In this document: positions 6,135 to 6,323 of the stretch, in pieces
Layout of the letters: the number at the start of each line of letters is the position of its first letter
How positions within the stretch are numbered: the first letter of the stretch is position 1
NCBI GenBank assembly: GCA_005889395.1
Contig: VBFX01000035.1
Span: forward strand, 1-6,323
Length of the DNA stretch: 6,323 bases
Source: Chloroflexota bacterium
GTDB taxonomy: Bacteria; Chloroflexota; Dormibacteria; CF-121
Direction: 5' to 3'
Made by a program: the position numbers and the translations under genes
The notes under the pieces: model-generated
Seen by the model: the letters and a program-made list of their open reading frames with translations, nothing else
Databases searched by the model: none
Told to the model about the DNA's origin: nothing

Positions 6135-6323
6135 ATGGCGTGCCCCGTGATCGCGACGGAGCGCCTACTTCTTCGGGAATGGCGGGACCCGGACGTAGAG
6201 GCCTTCATCGTGATGAACGCCGATCCCGTGGTCATGCGGTTCTTTCCCGAGACGTATAGCCGGGAGCGCACCCGCCGATTCGTGGCCCGGATCCGGGAGT
6301 GTTGGGCCGAACGCGGCTACGGT
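6135..6323 (+). CDS. GNAT acetyltransferase, RimJ/RimL type (N-terminal part only)
   Basis: An open frame of 63 codons starts at ATG 6135 and runs off the window. It reads as the start of an Acetyltransf_3-type N-acetyltransferase: ATERLLLREWRDPDVEAFIV is the characteristic first strand and loop, followed by ADPVVMRFFPETYSRE and the helix RTRRFVARIRECWAERGYG. The acetyl-CoA-binding motif lies beyond the edge, so function is inferred from the N-terminus only. The gap to the permease stop is 18 nt on the same strand, consistent with an operon, although the ribosome-binding site is weak. The acetyl acceptor is not predictable. Confidence 0.8.
   Translation, partial: MACPVIATERLLLREWRDPDVEAFIVMNADPVVMRFFPETYSRERTRRFVARIRECWAERGYG

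Overview
The window is a GC-rich bacterial chromosome fragment carrying six complete or broken genes and two that run off the ends. Gene content (an APC-type amino acid permease, a DrrA/DrrB-type ABC exporter, a pirin, a LigB-type dioxygenase and a rhodanese-CBS fusion) and the strong GC bias at codon third positions suggest a soil or environmental Actinomycetota or Chloroflexota member. This placement is an inference from style only; no rRNA or phylogenetic marker is present.

Layout. Positions 1-1451 (minus): amino acid permease, C-terminal end cut by the window edge, with its own recognisable promoter and Shine-Dalgarno sequence. Positions 1520-4308 (minus): a compact four-gene operon, read as DODA/LigB-type extradiol dioxygenase, then pirin, then a small conserved protein of unknown function, then a rhodanese-CBS protein. 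Intergenic gaps are 9, 15 and 2 nt. Positions 4371-6323 (plus), diverging from that operon: DrrA-like ABC ATPase (broken), DrrB-like ABC-2 permease overlapping it by 1 nt, and the start of a GNAT acetyltransferase.

The most striking signal is in the rhodanese-CBS gene. The reading frame is intact over 237 codons except for one in-frame TGA (2027-2029), which falls in the active-site loop at C64-x4-[TGA69]. As I remember the family, that position is a cysteine. A perfect 8-bp hairpin with a GUC loop follows, the loop starting 21 nt after the TGA. This is the geometry expected of a bacterial SECIS element. The gene is therefore a candidate selenocysteine-containing rhodanese. The competing explanations are a fresh nonsense mutation or a sequence error.

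The second anomaly is in the ABC ATPase. The N-terminal strand (18 codons from 4371) and the rest of the domain (from about 4426) lie in different frames, and roughly 30-35 residues that should lie between them, including the Walker A P-loop, are absent. The exporter as written cannot bind ATP normally. It is either a decayed gene or a local assembly deletion, and that second possibility is also a caution for interpreting the TGA.
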